From positions 149,213-201,285 of the forward strand of contig JAFXKZ010000002.1 of NCBI GenBank assembly GCA_017531445.1: a stretch of DNA of 52,073 bases, written 5' to 3'. Source of the stretch: Kiritimatiellia bacterium. Its GTDB lineage: Bacteria; Verrucomicrobiota; Kiritimatiellia; RFP12; DVOR01. The position numbers and the translations under genes were made by a program. The notes below the pieces were generated by a model. That model saw only the letters and a program-made list of their open reading frames with translations, was not told where the DNA came from and searched no databases. Below are positions 17,949-30,373 of this stretch, in pieces (the stretch's first letter is position 1; each line of letters starts with the position of its first letter).

Positions 17949-18072
17949 TAGAGAATTGGAAGATATCAATAATGTCTGACCTCAGTTGCAGCAAAAAGTA
18001 AAGCTATCCCTTTTTATTTTTTACTTTCGGAGAGAAATAAAAAAGCCGCCCAGAAGGACGTCCAAAATAGAG

Positions 18073-18354
18073 TTATAGGCAGCATTGAACCCGTTCGACG
18101 TCCTTTTCTCCGATACCGTAATGCTTTTGCAGGAACTCGTTTTCGCTTGGCCAGTCTTCTGCCTTGAGGATTTCTTCGGGATACTCTTTTTCTCCGTATT
18201 CTGTAGGCGTAAGTAATTCATCATCAAGCGTGAAGTGTTGAATGATGAAGTCTGGAGCCCATCCAGTCTTCACGAACATCTTAACGTACGGGTGTTTTTC
18301 TCCAAAAAAATCCACAACGTCGGCAACTTCTGTAAATGGGTTTGCGATGCTCAT
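18073..18354 (-). CDS. Small acidic protein, candidate immunity protein of the MuF-linked toxin domain
   Basis: A 93-residue acidic protein that I do not recognise. No signal peptide or membrane segment is seen; it is rich in Asp/Glu and ends in CCL. AGGAGGAAGA directly precedes the ATG, an excellent ribosome site, and the gene starts 8 nt after the stop of the MuF/metallopeptidase gene, so the two are translated from one message. Polymorphic toxins, including those carried on MuF phage proteins, are commonly followed by a small immunity gene in this position. The immunity role is inferred from position, size and charge, not from homology. Confidence 0.6.
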   Translation of the reverse strand: MSIANPFTEVADVVDFFGEKHPYVKMFVKTGWAPDFIIQHFTLDDELLTPTEYGEKEYPEEILKAEDWPSENEFLQKHYGIGEKDVERVQCCL

Positions 18355-18362
18355 TCTTCCTC

Positions 18363-19706
18363 CTATGGTTCATAAGAATCCAATAGTGCCTGCACTTCCT
18401 GCGCGACTGGTGAAAACATTTTCATAAATTGATAGTCTTTAGTATATCTTGCCGCCGTTAAATTTGCAACAAATTCGTGCGAGCTGCGATAATCGTTGCG
18501 GCTACCTCTTCCCCAATAACTTGGAGAGTGGCCAGAGGCTTTTTGATCGCGAGTAAGTGCACATACGGCATCGCTTCGATTCGCCGACCTTCCTTTTTTG
18601 AAAATTCGTTGCTTCTCATTACTTGCTTTCCAAGGTTTCCCTCCGTGGAAATCTTCGTAATATGACACTCCTCTTATATTTGGTTTTAATGGTTGCCCAT
18701 TGTAGGCTTCAATTTGTGCTACTACTTTATCACGGTGTTTATCCAAAAGGGAGGAAATTTTCTGGTATACCATTTGGTCGCGCTGGCCGATTCGATCTAA
18801 AATTGCATGCCCCGTTTCATGGAAGAAGGTGGATTTTTTACTTGACCACTCATTGACAATTCCTGCCTTCGCTCCGTCCACGTGGATCTCTATTACCCCG
18901 CCAACGACATCTTCATATGCGCCATTCCTTGCCTTTCTAATACGTGTATTATTCAGCCATGCGCAGTCTCTCTGTGTCAATAATGCCATCCACATCTTGT
19001 AATTTTCTGGGCGAGCTACAGAAGATTTTGCCACAGAGGCCATATATTCTGCTCTGTTCTTTTCCGCTTGATTGATTACGTCTGGCCGTGTGAGAGGCTT
19101 TTGGATATCAACAGAGGTTTTTATTGGCGTTTTTGCCTTCTCTTCGGCAGCCTCTTCCACCTGCTTGATGTGTTCTTTGCGTTGGGCGTTGGTGGGGAGG
19201 TCGGGCTTCGTGGCCGTCTTGTTGTCTCCGAAAGCACCCGGTATCCCGATTTTATCTTTGATTTTGGCAAAAATATTTTCCGGAATCTCTGCGACGCTCA
19301 CGTATTCCAGACGATGGGTGCAGTTGGGGTGGAAGAGTCCCGCTTCCCGCGCTTCTCGGAGCGTGTAGGTTCCCGAGCCGAGTTGATGGCCCGGCGTAAG
19401 GTCAATCAGGCGGCCTTCCCATGCGCCGCACACGTCACAATCATTCCCGCTGTCATTGCTGATACGCGCCAATGGGAAGCCGTCGGCGAGCATGGAGTCG
19501 CAGAAGGCAGCGGTCTCTACGCGCTGCGCCGTTGTGCGCGTGAGCATCTGAATGTAGCGGGCGTTTTCCCAAGCTCGCCCGGCTTTGTCAATAAAACGGA
19601 AGGGGTTGTTATCCTTGCTCCGGATGGCCCATTCAGCCTGAAATTGTTTTGCCAATTCGCGCATGGTCATCCCGGTGGCGGCACCTTTCGGAAACACGCT
19701 CAACAC
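18363..19706 (-). CDS. N-terminally truncated phage MuF-type head protein with C-terminal zinc-metallopeptidase toxin-like domain
   Basis: From the GTG at 19706 the protein has 447 residues; the frame is open only to a TAA at 19742, and the fragment begins in the middle of a MuF/SPP1 gp7-type domain. That domain shows RTTAQRVETAAF, the Cys pair C90-x2-C93 (CDVCGAWEG) and HPNC..R at 126-132. A charged linker (about 160-200) leads to a C-terminal domain with HETGH at 296-300 and a downstream SSHEFVANL.AARYT segment, the arrangement of zincin metallopeptidases found as toxin or phage-associated domains. The phage portal, capsid and terminase genes are absent, so this is a relic. There is no ribosome site before the GTG; whether it is still expressed is doubtful. 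Confidence 0.7.
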   Translation of the reverse strand: MLSVFPKGAATGMTMRELAKQFQAEWAIRSKDNNPFRFIDKAGRAWENARYIQMLTRTTAQRVETAAFCDSMLADGFPLARISNDSGNDCDVCGAWEGRLIDLTPGHQLGSGTYTLREAREAGLFHPNCTHRLEYVSVAEIPENIFAKIKDKIGIPGAFGDNKTATKPDLPTNAQRKEHIKQVEEAAEEKAKTPIKTSVDIQKPLTRPDVINQAEKNRAEYMASVAKSSVARPENYKMWMALLTQRDCAWLNNTRIRKARNGAYEDVVGGVIEIHVDGAKAGIVNEWSSKKSTFFHETGHAILDRIGQRDQMVYQKISSLLDKHRDKVVAQIEAYNGQPLKPNIRGVSYYEDFHGGKPWKASNEKQRIFKKGRSANRSDAVCALTRDQKASGHSPSYWGRGSRNDYRSSHEFVANLTAARYTKDYQFMKMFSPVAQEVQALLDSYEP

Positions 19707-19910
19707 GGTTTCCCGGAGTGCTGCCTTGGCAGAAGCAATTTAAGATCGGCAACTGTGTTATGATTCGTCTACAATGTAATTTGATTAGCAGAATGGAAAT
19801 GCATTCCTACTAAAAAGCGGAGTTCGTATTACAATAGGAAGGTGTATTCACAGTGAAACATAAGTGAGTTTCAGTTAAATATCAATGTATTTTGTAGTAA
19901 AAAGACGTTT

Positions 19911-19964
19911 GTATCAACATTAAGGCGGCATTCAAGAAATTGAATGCCGCCTTAATGTTGATAC
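19911..19964. terminator. 25-bp perfect hairpin downstream of the beta-galactosidase gene
   Basis: Two perfectly complementary 25-nt arms (19911-19935 and 19940-19964) flank a 4-nt loop, GAAA on the plus strand and TTTC on the minus strand. It begins 23 nt after the beta-galactosidase stop. On the minus strand CTTTTT follows 5 nt beyond the stem, so a terminator role is likely, although the stem is much longer than needed. A separate 16-bp perfect palindrome (AATAAACGCGTTTATT, 19970-19985) lies between it and the stop codon. Confidence 0.7.
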
Positions 19965-19987
19965 GCAGTAATAAACGCGTTTATTGG

Positions 19988-23752
<3,765 letters not shown>

Positions 23753-23761
23753 CTACGCAGT

Positions 23762-23790
23762 AGTGTAGCATATCTGCCAGTTTGGCTCAA
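23762..23790 (-). promoter_or_regulatory. Promoter of the beta-galactosidase gene
   Basis: On the minus strand TTGAGC (23790-23785) and TACACT (23767-23762) are 17 bp apart, with TGC before the -10 hexamer. The start would be near 23755, giving a leader of about 20 nt that contains the ribosome site. Confidence 0.65.
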
Positions 23791-23945
23791 ATATGTATTT
23801 CTTTTATTTGGGGTTGCGTTCCGAATGACGCATCTTAAAAAGAGCGAGGCAACTGAACGCGTTGTAATACGAAAGGGATCTTCTGCTCTTCCCATGGGGC
23901 TGATTGCACTGCCTGAGAGGCGACCTGCAAGGAAATACGGGGCAA

Positions 23946-24545
23946 TTATTTTCGCAAAGCCAAGCGAATCAATTCTTGCACGGAGGCCTCGGGCGACCGC
24001 GCGTAGGCCGCCTGAACGGCTTTTCGTGCATCTTCAACCTTGTTGCCCAACGCCACCAGCGACAAGATGGCATCCCGTAATACGGGCGGGGTGCCGGATT
24101 CATCGACATTGGTTCCCCGAGGGGCGACAGCTTCAAGCGGGTTGATTTTGTCCTTGAGCTCCACGATAATGCGTTCGGCAGTTTTCTTGCCGATGCCGGA
24201 GATGGAAGAGAGTCTGCGCACATCGCCTTCTGCAATTGCAGTCGCAAGTTCGCCGGGGGTCAATCCGCTAAGGACGCTTAATGCTAATTTGGGGCCGATT
24301 CCGGAAATGGCGAGTAACGCCTTGAAAAAGTCGCGCTCCCGTTCGGAACAGAAGCCGAAAAGCTGCTCATCGTCTTCACGAATCACATGATGAATCAGGA
24401 GCGTTGCGACAGATCCCTGCGGCGGAAGGCGGTCAAATGTTGAAAGCGGCACGGCAACGCCGTAGCCGACGCCGGCACAGGATAAGACAACGGTCGCGGG
24501 TGTTTTTTCAATGATTTCGCCACAAAGTCTGAAAATATAGGCCAT
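23946..24545 (-). CDS. ruvA: Holliday junction DNA helicase subunit RuvA
   Basis: The junction-binding subunit of RuvAB, acting in branch migration during recombination. The 199-residue protein has the N-terminal OB fold (AYIFRLCGEI, GVGYGVAVPL), two helix-hairpin-helix motifs (AISGIGPKLALSVLSGL and SSISGIGKKTAERIIVELKDK), and the C-terminal domain (VALGNKVEDARKAVQAAY) that contacts RuvB. AGGGTG lies 4-5 nt before ATG. It starts 47 nt after the stop of the FHA/AAA+ regulator gene, with no terminator seen between, so the pair may be cotranscribed. ruvB and ruvC are not in the window. Confidence 0.94.
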   Translation of the reverse strand: MAYIFRLCGEIIEKTPATVVLSCAGVGYGVAVPLSTFDRLPPQGSVATLLIHHVIREDDEQLFGFCSERERDFFKALLAISGIGPKLALSVLSGLTPGELATAIAEGDVRRLSSISGIGKKTAERIIVELKDKINPLEAVAPRGTNVDESGTPPVLRDAILSLVALGNKVEDARKAVQAAYARSPEASVQELIRLALRK

Positions 24546-24592
24546 TTTTCACCCTGTTATTACGTCTGAATGAGAGAAGCATTGTGGATGTT

Positions 24593-25897
24593 TTAATCGG
24601 CGTTTCGCATGCCGTATTTCCGGATTAAACGTTGCAAGTAGGCACGCTCAATCCCTGCGCTCCGGGCGGATTGGGAGATGTTTTGTGCGTTTCGCGCTAA
24701 TAAATCGCTCAAATAACGGCGTTCAAAATCTTCAATCAACTCGTTTTTCAGGTCTTTGAATGGCCGATCGGCAGAGACGGTGAATGCTGTTTCCTCTGCC
24801 TGTTCCTGGTCGTCCGCATTATCACCCCGCAAGAAGATGCCCACATCTGCGGGGATGCGTCCCAATGATTGCATCCGTTCTATGAGCAACTTCATTTCAC
24901 GAATGTTGCCCGGCCAGTTGTAACGCCGCAGAAATGCAATAATTGACGGTTGTTCACACCAATGGCAAATTTCTTCGGAAGCATGCAGCCGTTCAGCGAT
25001 AGAGGCCAATAAAAGTGGGATGTCATCTTTTCGGCGACGAAGTGCCGGCAGCTCAATAACGACAACTGCCAACGCATAGAACAGCGGAGGGTAAAAGAGG
25101 CCATCCCGTGCCAATACGCCCATTTCCTGGCATGATGCTGCGATGAAACGGATGTCTTTCCGTGTTTCGATCGCGCGTAAAAGCAGCGGTTGAGCATCGG
25201 CAGGAAGGCGGTCAATGGAGTCGATAAAGAGCGTTCCGCCACTTGCAAGCTCCAGCACACCGGTTTGATTTTCGGTGCCAAACAATTCCCGATGTGCGTG
25301 TTCTAACGATGTAAACAGGTTGCAATCCAACACGATAAAGGGCCCCTCTTTACGGGAGGATTCATTGTGGATATCTTCTGCAAGTTCTTCTTTCCCTGTG
25401 CCGGATTCACCTAAAAGTAATACGGTGCTCTCGCACGCCGAGGCCTGTTCTGCCAAGTGAAAGACGTGGCGCATCAACGGAGTGCGCCCGATACTGTTTC
25501 CGAACTGTTCCCGGGCACTCATCATCAGTTCCGGACGGTCTTGTACGAGCGGCACAACGATACGGGTTCTTCCGAGCTGCACTTCCGTATTGGGCGATAA
25601 GCGGGCGGAGGAGACTTTTACCCCTTCAATAGCCGTACCGTTGGTTGATCCCAAATCGTTGATTACCAGTGATCCGGAGGCATCAAGTGTGATTTCGCAA
25701 TGCCGACGCGATACCGTTGAATCCGCAATAGAGAGGTCGTTTGTCAAACCGGAACCAATGGTATAAGGAAATTTCAGAATCGCATACTCCCGTCCTTCCA
25801 AAGGACCGGAAGTCACCAACAACTTTGGCTTTTCTCCACTTCCTCCGGAAGGGGCCACGGTTGGCAACACGATTGTATGTAAATTCTTTTCGTCCAT
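24593..25897 (-). CDS. FHA domain / degenerate enhancer-binding AAA+ / Fis-type HTH regulator
   Basis: A 434-residue protein with an N-terminal FHA phosphothreonine-binding domain (about 38-115, DSTVSRRHCEI and NDLGSTNGT), an AAA+ domain of the sigma54-activator family (about 133-365, Walker A GESGTGKE at 163-170), and a C-terminal Fis-like helix-turn-helix (NISQSARSAGIERAYLQRLI). The AAA+ domain is abnormal: after ELFG (204-207) the GAFTGA loop is missing, Walker B is FIDS instead of the usual DE pair, and the arginine-finger segment reads LFYPPLFYAL without arginines. Classical sigma54 activation is therefore unlikely. The FHA domain may read the output of Ser/Thr kinases such as the one at 1-2419. 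ATG at 25897 follows GGAGGAG by 8 nt. Confidence 0.87.
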   Translation of the reverse strand: MDEKNLHTIVLPTVAPSGGSGEKPKLLVTSGPLEGREYAILKFPYTIGSGLTNDLSIADSTVSRRHCEITLDASGSLVINDLGSTNGTAIEGVKVSSARLSPNTEVQLGRTRIVVPLVQDRPELMMSAREQFGNSIGRTPLMRHVFHLAEQASACESTVLLLGESGTGKEELAEDIHNESSRKEGPFIVLDCNLFTSLEHAHRELFGTENQTGVLELASGGTLFIDSIDRLPADAQPLLLRAIETRKDIRFIAASCQEMGVLARDGLFYPPLFYALAVVVIELPALRRRKDDIPLLLASIAERLHASEEICHWCEQPSIIAFLRRYNWPGNIREMKLLIERMQSLGRIPADVGIFLRGDNADDQEQAEETAFTVSADRPFKDLKNELIEDFERRYLSDLLARNAQNISQSARSAGIERAYLQRLIRKYGMRNAD

Positions 25898-26045
25898 GTG
25901 ATTGACTCCTCCCGAGATTGCTGACAATAAAATAACATAATTTCTCATTCTGTAACGTGCAGACCTTGTTAAAAAAGGTAAGAATGGCACATTCTTCTCT
26001 TTGGCATCGGGCTACTCTTGTTTATCCCCTCACCTGTGGTCAATT

Positions 26046-26128
26046 CAATATCGGCGAAACCGGAAGGCAAAGTCGCCGATAATGGCAGTCAATGTCGCCC
26101 ACGTTGAAACGCGAAGTCGGCGATGTTC
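26046..26128. repeat. 22-bp phased palindrome array 4 (four units)
   Basis: Cores start at 26051 (TCGGCGA), 26073 (TCGCCGA), 26095 (TCGCCCA) and 26117 (TCGGCGA), all exactly 22 bp apart. Units 1 and 2 form TATCGGCGA-N15-TCGCCGATA. It lies between the divergent FHA regulator and carB genes, about 150 bp from the former. Confidence 0.9.
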
Positions 26129-26594
26129 ATTTGGATGTCTGCCTGTCTTCCTTTGAAAGAGTCTGAAAAAGGAGAAGAAACGTGTAGCCATCGTGCAACT
26201 GAATATAAAGTGTGTCTGAATACTGTTCTGAATGAGTGCCGCTGATTACGTGCGCAGGGACTTCATGTTTTCAGCGCGTCAACGATTTTATTCCTACCGA
26301 GACTCCGCCAGCTTTCGGGTATGAGGCGGAACTGCGTCAGGCGATGAAAGTCCACGGTTGAACAGCGGGAATTTGCGGAATAACGGCATAGAAATGCAGC
26401 GAAATCGGTTTATATGTTGAGATGACCGCTGAGAGATGGGGAAAGAAACCGATTGTTTTCCCGACAGGCTCACCCTAATTGTGAGCGTGAAGTGTTTCGA
26501 CCATCTGTCCGATCCTGAAAATCTTACATTGAAGTGTGCTATACGGTTGCGCGATAAGCGTCTGTAAAAATCCAGAAAACGCACAGGGAAACGC
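26129..26594. other. Non-coding upstream region of carB
   Basis: About 465 bp without a credible gene. A 9-bp inverted repeat (AATCGGTTT near 26402, AAACCGATT near 26446) could form a long-loop hairpin. I see no recognisable riboswitch or PyrR-type attenuator. Confidence 0.45.
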
Positions 26595-26623
26595 TTTACC
26601 AATCGTGCAATTTTTGATAACAT
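26595..26623 (+). promoter_or_regulatory. Promoter of carB
   Basis: TTTACC (26595-26600) and TAACAT (26618-26623) are 17 bp apart and TGA precedes the -10, giving an extended -10 box. The leader would be about 60 nt and contains a short GGCGA/TCGCC hairpin (26638-26661). Confidence 0.5.
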
Positions 26624-26690
26624 ACGATTCCGGTTTAGGCGAGTTGTTTCTACTGTTCGCCACACGACTTTAAGGGAAGGTTTTCGCAGT

Positions 26691-29600
26691 ATGCAGCGTT
26701 CAGATATCAAAAAAGTGCTGATCATCGGTTCTGGCCCTATCGTGATTGGTCAGGCGTGTGAGTTTGACTATTCCGGGACTCAAGCGTGTAAGGCACTTCG
26801 CGCACTGGGCTATCAGATTGTGCTTGTCAATTCAAATCCCGCCACGATTATGACTGATCCGACGATGGCCGATGCGACTTATATTGAGCCATTGAATCTG
26901 GAGCGCTTGGAGCAGATCATTGCCAAAGAGCGGCCGGATGCGATTTTGCCGAATCTCGGAGGGCAGACAGGGCTCAATATGTCTTCTGCTTTGGCGAAGG
27001 CCGGTATCTTGGATAAATACGGTGTGATGGTCATCGGTGTGAATCTGGAAGCGATTGAACGTGGCGAAGATCGCGACATCTTTAAGCACACGATGGAACA
27101 ACTGGGGATTGAGACACCGCGCTCCGGCATTGCCAATAGCATGGAAGAAGCCGAAAAAATTGCAGAAGAAATCGGCTTTCCGATGGTGATTCGTCCTGCT
27201 TATACGATGGGTGGAGCAGGGGGTGGCTTCGTCTACAATATTGAAGAATTGCATACAATTGCCCGCAAGGGGCTTGACCTTTCCATGACGCATCAAATCC
27301 TTGTGGAAGAATCCATTAAAGGATGGGAAGAACTTGAGATAGAGGTGGTGCGCGATGCGAAGAATCAAATGATTTGTGTGTGTACGATTGAGAATATCGA
27401 TCCGGTGGGCGTACATACCGGTGACTCTTTCTGCGCAGCACCCATGTTGACGATTGCACCGGAAACAGTGGAACGTCTTAAACAAATGGCGTTCAAGATT
27501 GTGGAAGCGATTGGTGTAATCGGTGGAACAAACGTGCAATTCGCCCATGATCCGCGTACAGGGCGCGTTGTGATTATTGAAATCAATCCGCGCACCTCGC
27601 GTTCCTCCGCGTTGGCTTCAAAGGCAACGGGCTTCCCGATTGCGCTCGTTTCTGCAAAACTGGCAGCAGGCATGACGATGGATGAGCTGCCTTACTGGCG
27701 TGATGGAACACTTGAAAAGTACACACCTTCGGGTGACTATGTGGTGTTGAAATTTGCACGTTGGGCCTTTGAAAAGTTCCGTGCGGTGGAAGATAAGCTC
27801 GGCACTCAGATGAAAGCTGTCGGCGAAGTGATGTCGATAGGTAAAAACTATAAGGAAGCTTTGCAGAAAGCAATCCGGGGTCTTGAAAAGGGCCGTCATG
27901 GATTAGGTTGGGTTGGTTGGGAAAATTATTCGCTGAAAGAATTGCTTGATAAGCTGCGCACACCGAGCAGTGAAACACACTTCATCATGTATGAAGCCTT
28001 GCGTAAAGGGGCGACCGATGAACAAATCTTCGACGCGTGCGCCGTGAAAGCCTGGTTCGTGCAACAGATGCGTGAGTTGGTGCAGCTTGAAGAACAACTC
28101 CTTTCGCAGAAGGGGGCACTACCATCTGATGCACTTTTGACACAGGCTAAAAAGGATGGTTTCTCCGATCGTTATTTGGCGAAATTGCTGGGAATCCCTG
28201 AAAAAGCCATCCGTGAACGCCGTGAGAGTCTGGGCGTTGTGGAAGGTTGGCATGCAGTGCCTGTTTCGGGTGTCGAGGGTAAGGAATACTATTATTCCAC
28301 ATATAATGCCCCGGATGAATTGACAATTAAAGAAAATCCCAAGAAGGTAATGATTCTTGGCGGTGGACCAAACCGTATTGGACAGGGAATAGAGTTTGAC
28401 TATTGTTGTTGCCATGCGGCATTTACTCTCCGTGAGATGGGTTATGAGACCGTGATGGTTAACTGCAATCCCGAAACCGTCTCTACAGACTACGATACTT
28501 CAGACCGTCTCTACTTTGAACCTGTTACGGTAGAGGATGTGTTGCAGATTTATCGTAAGGAAAAACCTTATGGAATTATCGTTCAGTTTGGTGGACAGAC
28601 GCCGCTGAACATTGCACGCGAGCTTTCTGATGCAGGTTGCAATATTTTAGGCACGTCAATTGATTCCATCGATATCGCCGAAGATCGTGATCTTTTCCGT
28701 CAGATGATGGATCAACTTGAGATTCCGATGCCGGAAAGTGGGATGGCGATCAATATCGATGAGGCGATCGCTGTTGCCAATCAGATCGGATATCCGCTGA
28801 TGATTCGTCCGAGTTTTGTTTTGGGCGGACGCGGAATGGAAGTGATTTACGACGAAGCAATGTTGCGAGAATATGTGGCAAAGGCTGTTGGCGTAACCGA
28901 AGATCGCCCCTTGCTCCTTGACCGTTTCTTGCAACACGCACTGGAGTGTGAAGCGGATGCTGTCAGCAATGGTAAGGATGTTTTCATTCCTGCGGTGATG
29001 GAGCACGTGGAATTAGCCGGCGTTCATTCAGGTGATTCTGCTTGTATTTTACCGTCTGCAAATATTCCGGAGCATTGTTTGGAAACGATTCGTCAATACA
29101 CTCAGAAGATTGCAACAGCACTCAAAGTGTGCGGTTTGATGAATATGCAATATGCGATTGAGAACGACAAGGTGTATGTTCTCGAAGCGAATCCACGTGC
29201 TTCTCGCACAGTTCCTTTGGTTTCAAAGGTGTGTGCAATTCAAATGGCTGCGGCTGCTACGCGATTGATGTTGGGCGAGTCGATGGAGACCATTGGCTTA
29301 AAGCATGGTAAAATTCCTTATTATGGTGCAAAAGAAGCGGTTTGTCCCTTCGATAAATTCCCTGAGGTGGATCCTGTGCTTGGACCGGAAATGCGTTCGA
29401 CAGGAGAAGTGCTTGGTTTGGCACGCGATTCGGCACTTGCGTTTTGTAAGAGCCAAGAAGCGGCTAATGCCGCGCTGCCGCATTCTGGCGCGGTGCTGGC
29501 TTCGCTTTCTGTAAAGAACGAAGAAGCTGCTCAAGCTTTGAAGGCGTTTACGGATTTAGGCTTCAAGTTGTATGCGACACCTGGCACAAAACGTTTCCTT

Positions 29601-29894
29601 GATCCATTTGGTATTCCAAGTATCTCGGTGGCGAAGATTGGTAAGGGGCGCCCCAACGTACTTGACCTTATTTTGAATAATCAGGTGCAACTTGTCATCA
29701 ACACGCCCAGCCCGCGGCGCGATGCTCATGCAGACGGTTCCTCTATCCGCAAAGCGGCACTCAAATATCAGATCCCATATATGACAACACTCGCAGCGGC
29801 TTCTATGGCCGTCAAAGGTATTGAGGCTGTGCGAACGATTGGCAAGGGCGAGGTTGAATCTATTCAAGAATATCATGCTTCAATTCAATATTGA
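26691..29894 (+). CDS. carB: Carbamoyl-phosphate synthase large subunit
   Basis: Makes carbamoyl phosphate from bicarbonate, ammonia (from CarA) and two ATP, feeding pyrimidine and arginine synthesis. The 1067-residue protein has the two homologous ATP-grasp halves: the first starts at KVLIIGSGPIVIGQACEFDY, the second at about residue 555 with MILGGGPNRIGQGIEFDYCC. Both have the ATP-grasp NPR motifs (EINPRTSRSSALASK; EANPRASRTVPLVSK), and the C-terminal MGS-like allosteric domain occupies about 940-1067. Length is normal. AAGG is about 11 nt before ATG. carA is not adjacent, so the two subunits are encoded apart. It is monocistronic, followed by a strong terminator. Confidence 0.96.
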   Translation: MQRSDIKKVLIIGSGPIVIGQACEFDYSGTQACKALRALGYQIVLVNSNPATIMTDPTMADATYIEPLNLERLEQIIAKERPDAILPNLGGQTGLNMSSALAKAGILDKYGVMVIGVNLEAIERGEDRDIFKHTMEQLGIETPRSGIANSMEEAEKIAEEIGFPMVIRPAYTMGGAGGGFVYNIEELHTIARKGLDLSMTHQILVEESIKGWEELEIEVVRDAKNQMICVCTIENIDPVGVHTGDSFCAAPMLTIAPETVERLKQMAFKIVEAIGVIGGTNVQFAHDPRTGRVVIIEINPRTSRSSALASKATGFPIALVSAKLAAGMTMDELPYWRDGTLEKYTPSGDYVVLKFARWAFEKFRAVEDKLGTQMKAVGEVMSIGKNYKEALQKAIRGLEKGRHGLGWVGWENYSLKELLDKLRTPSSETHFIMYEALRKGATDEQIFDACAVKAWFVQQMRELVQLEEQLLSQKGALPSDALLTQAKKDGFSDRYLAKLLGIPEKAIRERRESLGVVEGWHAVPVSGVEGKEYYYSTYNAPDELTIKENPKKVMILGGGPNRIGQGIEFDYCCCHAAFTLREMGYETVMVNCNPETVSTDYDTSDRLYFEPVTVEDVLQIYRKEKPYGIIVQFGGQTPLNIARELSDAGCNILGTSIDSIDIAEDRDLFRQMMDQLEIPMPESGMAINIDEAIAVANQIGYPLMIRPSFVLGGRGMEVIYDEAMLREYVAKAVGVTEDRPLLLDRFLQHALECEADAVSNGKDVFIPAVMEHVELAGVHSGDSACILPSANIPEHCLETIRQYTQKIATALKVCGLMNMQYAIENDKVYVLEANPRASRTVPLVSKVCAIQMAAAATRLMLGESMETIGLKHGKIPYYGAKEAVCPFDKFPEVDPVLGPEMRSTGEVLGLARDSALAFCKSQEAANAALPHSGAVLASLSVKNEEAAQALKAFTDLGFKLYATPGTKRFLDPFGIPSISVAKIGKGRPNVLDLILNNQVQLVINTPSPRRDAHADGSSIRKAALKYQIPYMTTLAAASMAVKGIEAVRTIGKGEVESIQEYHASIQY

Positions 29895-29914
29895 GCGTGT
29901 TTTTTGAAAAATAT

Positions 29915-29953
29915 TATGCGCACATCGTTTAACCGTTGTGCGCATATTTTTTT
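29915..29953 (+). terminator. Terminator of carB
   Basis: Perfect 10-bp stem TATGCGCACA / TGTGCGCATA with a 12-nt loop and a following run of seven T. It starts 21 nt after the carB stop. Confidence 0.93.
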
Positions 29954-29968
29954 AGGTTTACTAAAAAA

Positions 29969-30256
29969 GAAACTTGAAAAGGGGCAAAAAGAGTGTCGTT
30001 GCAGGAATGATCTTCCTCCGTACCGTTAAGGGTGCAACTTGAAAAAGGGATAGAAGAGCATTGTTGCAAGTAATTGAGGTGAATAGTTGTTTGAACCGAA
30101 AAAACTTATGGTTACAACAATGTTGGGTGCGCTTATGAAACAGTGACCTTCCTTGTTTGAATCGGGAAAACTGATGGTTGCAATAGTGGTTCATGTATGC
30201 TGTTGGCGTTTGGGGAGGTTGCTTGAATCAGAAAAACTTATGGTTGCAACAGTAAT
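29969..30256. repeat. Five degenerate tandem repeats with 65-66-bp period
   Basis: A conserved segment of about 31 bp recurs; its TTGAA-like anchor lies at 29974, 30039, 30091, 30157 and 30223 (steps 65, 52, 66, 66). The last three copies are most alike (6-7 differences in 36 bases). Short inverted ends bracket the segment: TGCAAC/GTTGCA in copy 2 (30033 and 30063), GTTGT/ACAAC in copy 3 (30086 and 30114) and GTTGC/GCAAC in copy 5 (30218 and 30246). The paired bases change together between copies 3 and 5. No cas genes are near and the copies are too divergent for an active CRISPR. Confidence 0.7.
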
Positions 30257-30373
30257 ACAAAAAGCTTTTAACGCAATAGTCAAGGGCGCACATTGCTGTA
30301 TTGGAGTAAAATGTTTTGTTTCAGATCCATCTTGCCTCTAGGCCGGACAGGTGTATTAAGGCAGACGGCTTCT

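Larger units (their letters stand above)
17276..18072. other. 800-bp non-coding region between hisH and the MuF remnant
   Basis: No supported gene. It contains phased array 3 (17597-17679), a 9-bp inverted repeat around a loop of about 15 nt (17853-17885, arms AACTCGCCA / TGGCGAGTT), two tandem 15-bp palindromes (17884-17918) and a terminator (17915-17948). The ORFs at 17407-17768 are low-complexity readings across the array and are not believable. Confidence 0.6.

Noticed and set aside
26636..26663. Phased pair in the carB leader (TAGGCGA, TCGCCAC)
   Set aside because: Spacing is 21 bp, flanks do not match and there are only two cores; more likely a small leader hairpin.
29969..30256. CRISPR array
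   Set aside because: Period fits, but the repeat copies diverge too much, one step is 52 bp and no cas genes are near.
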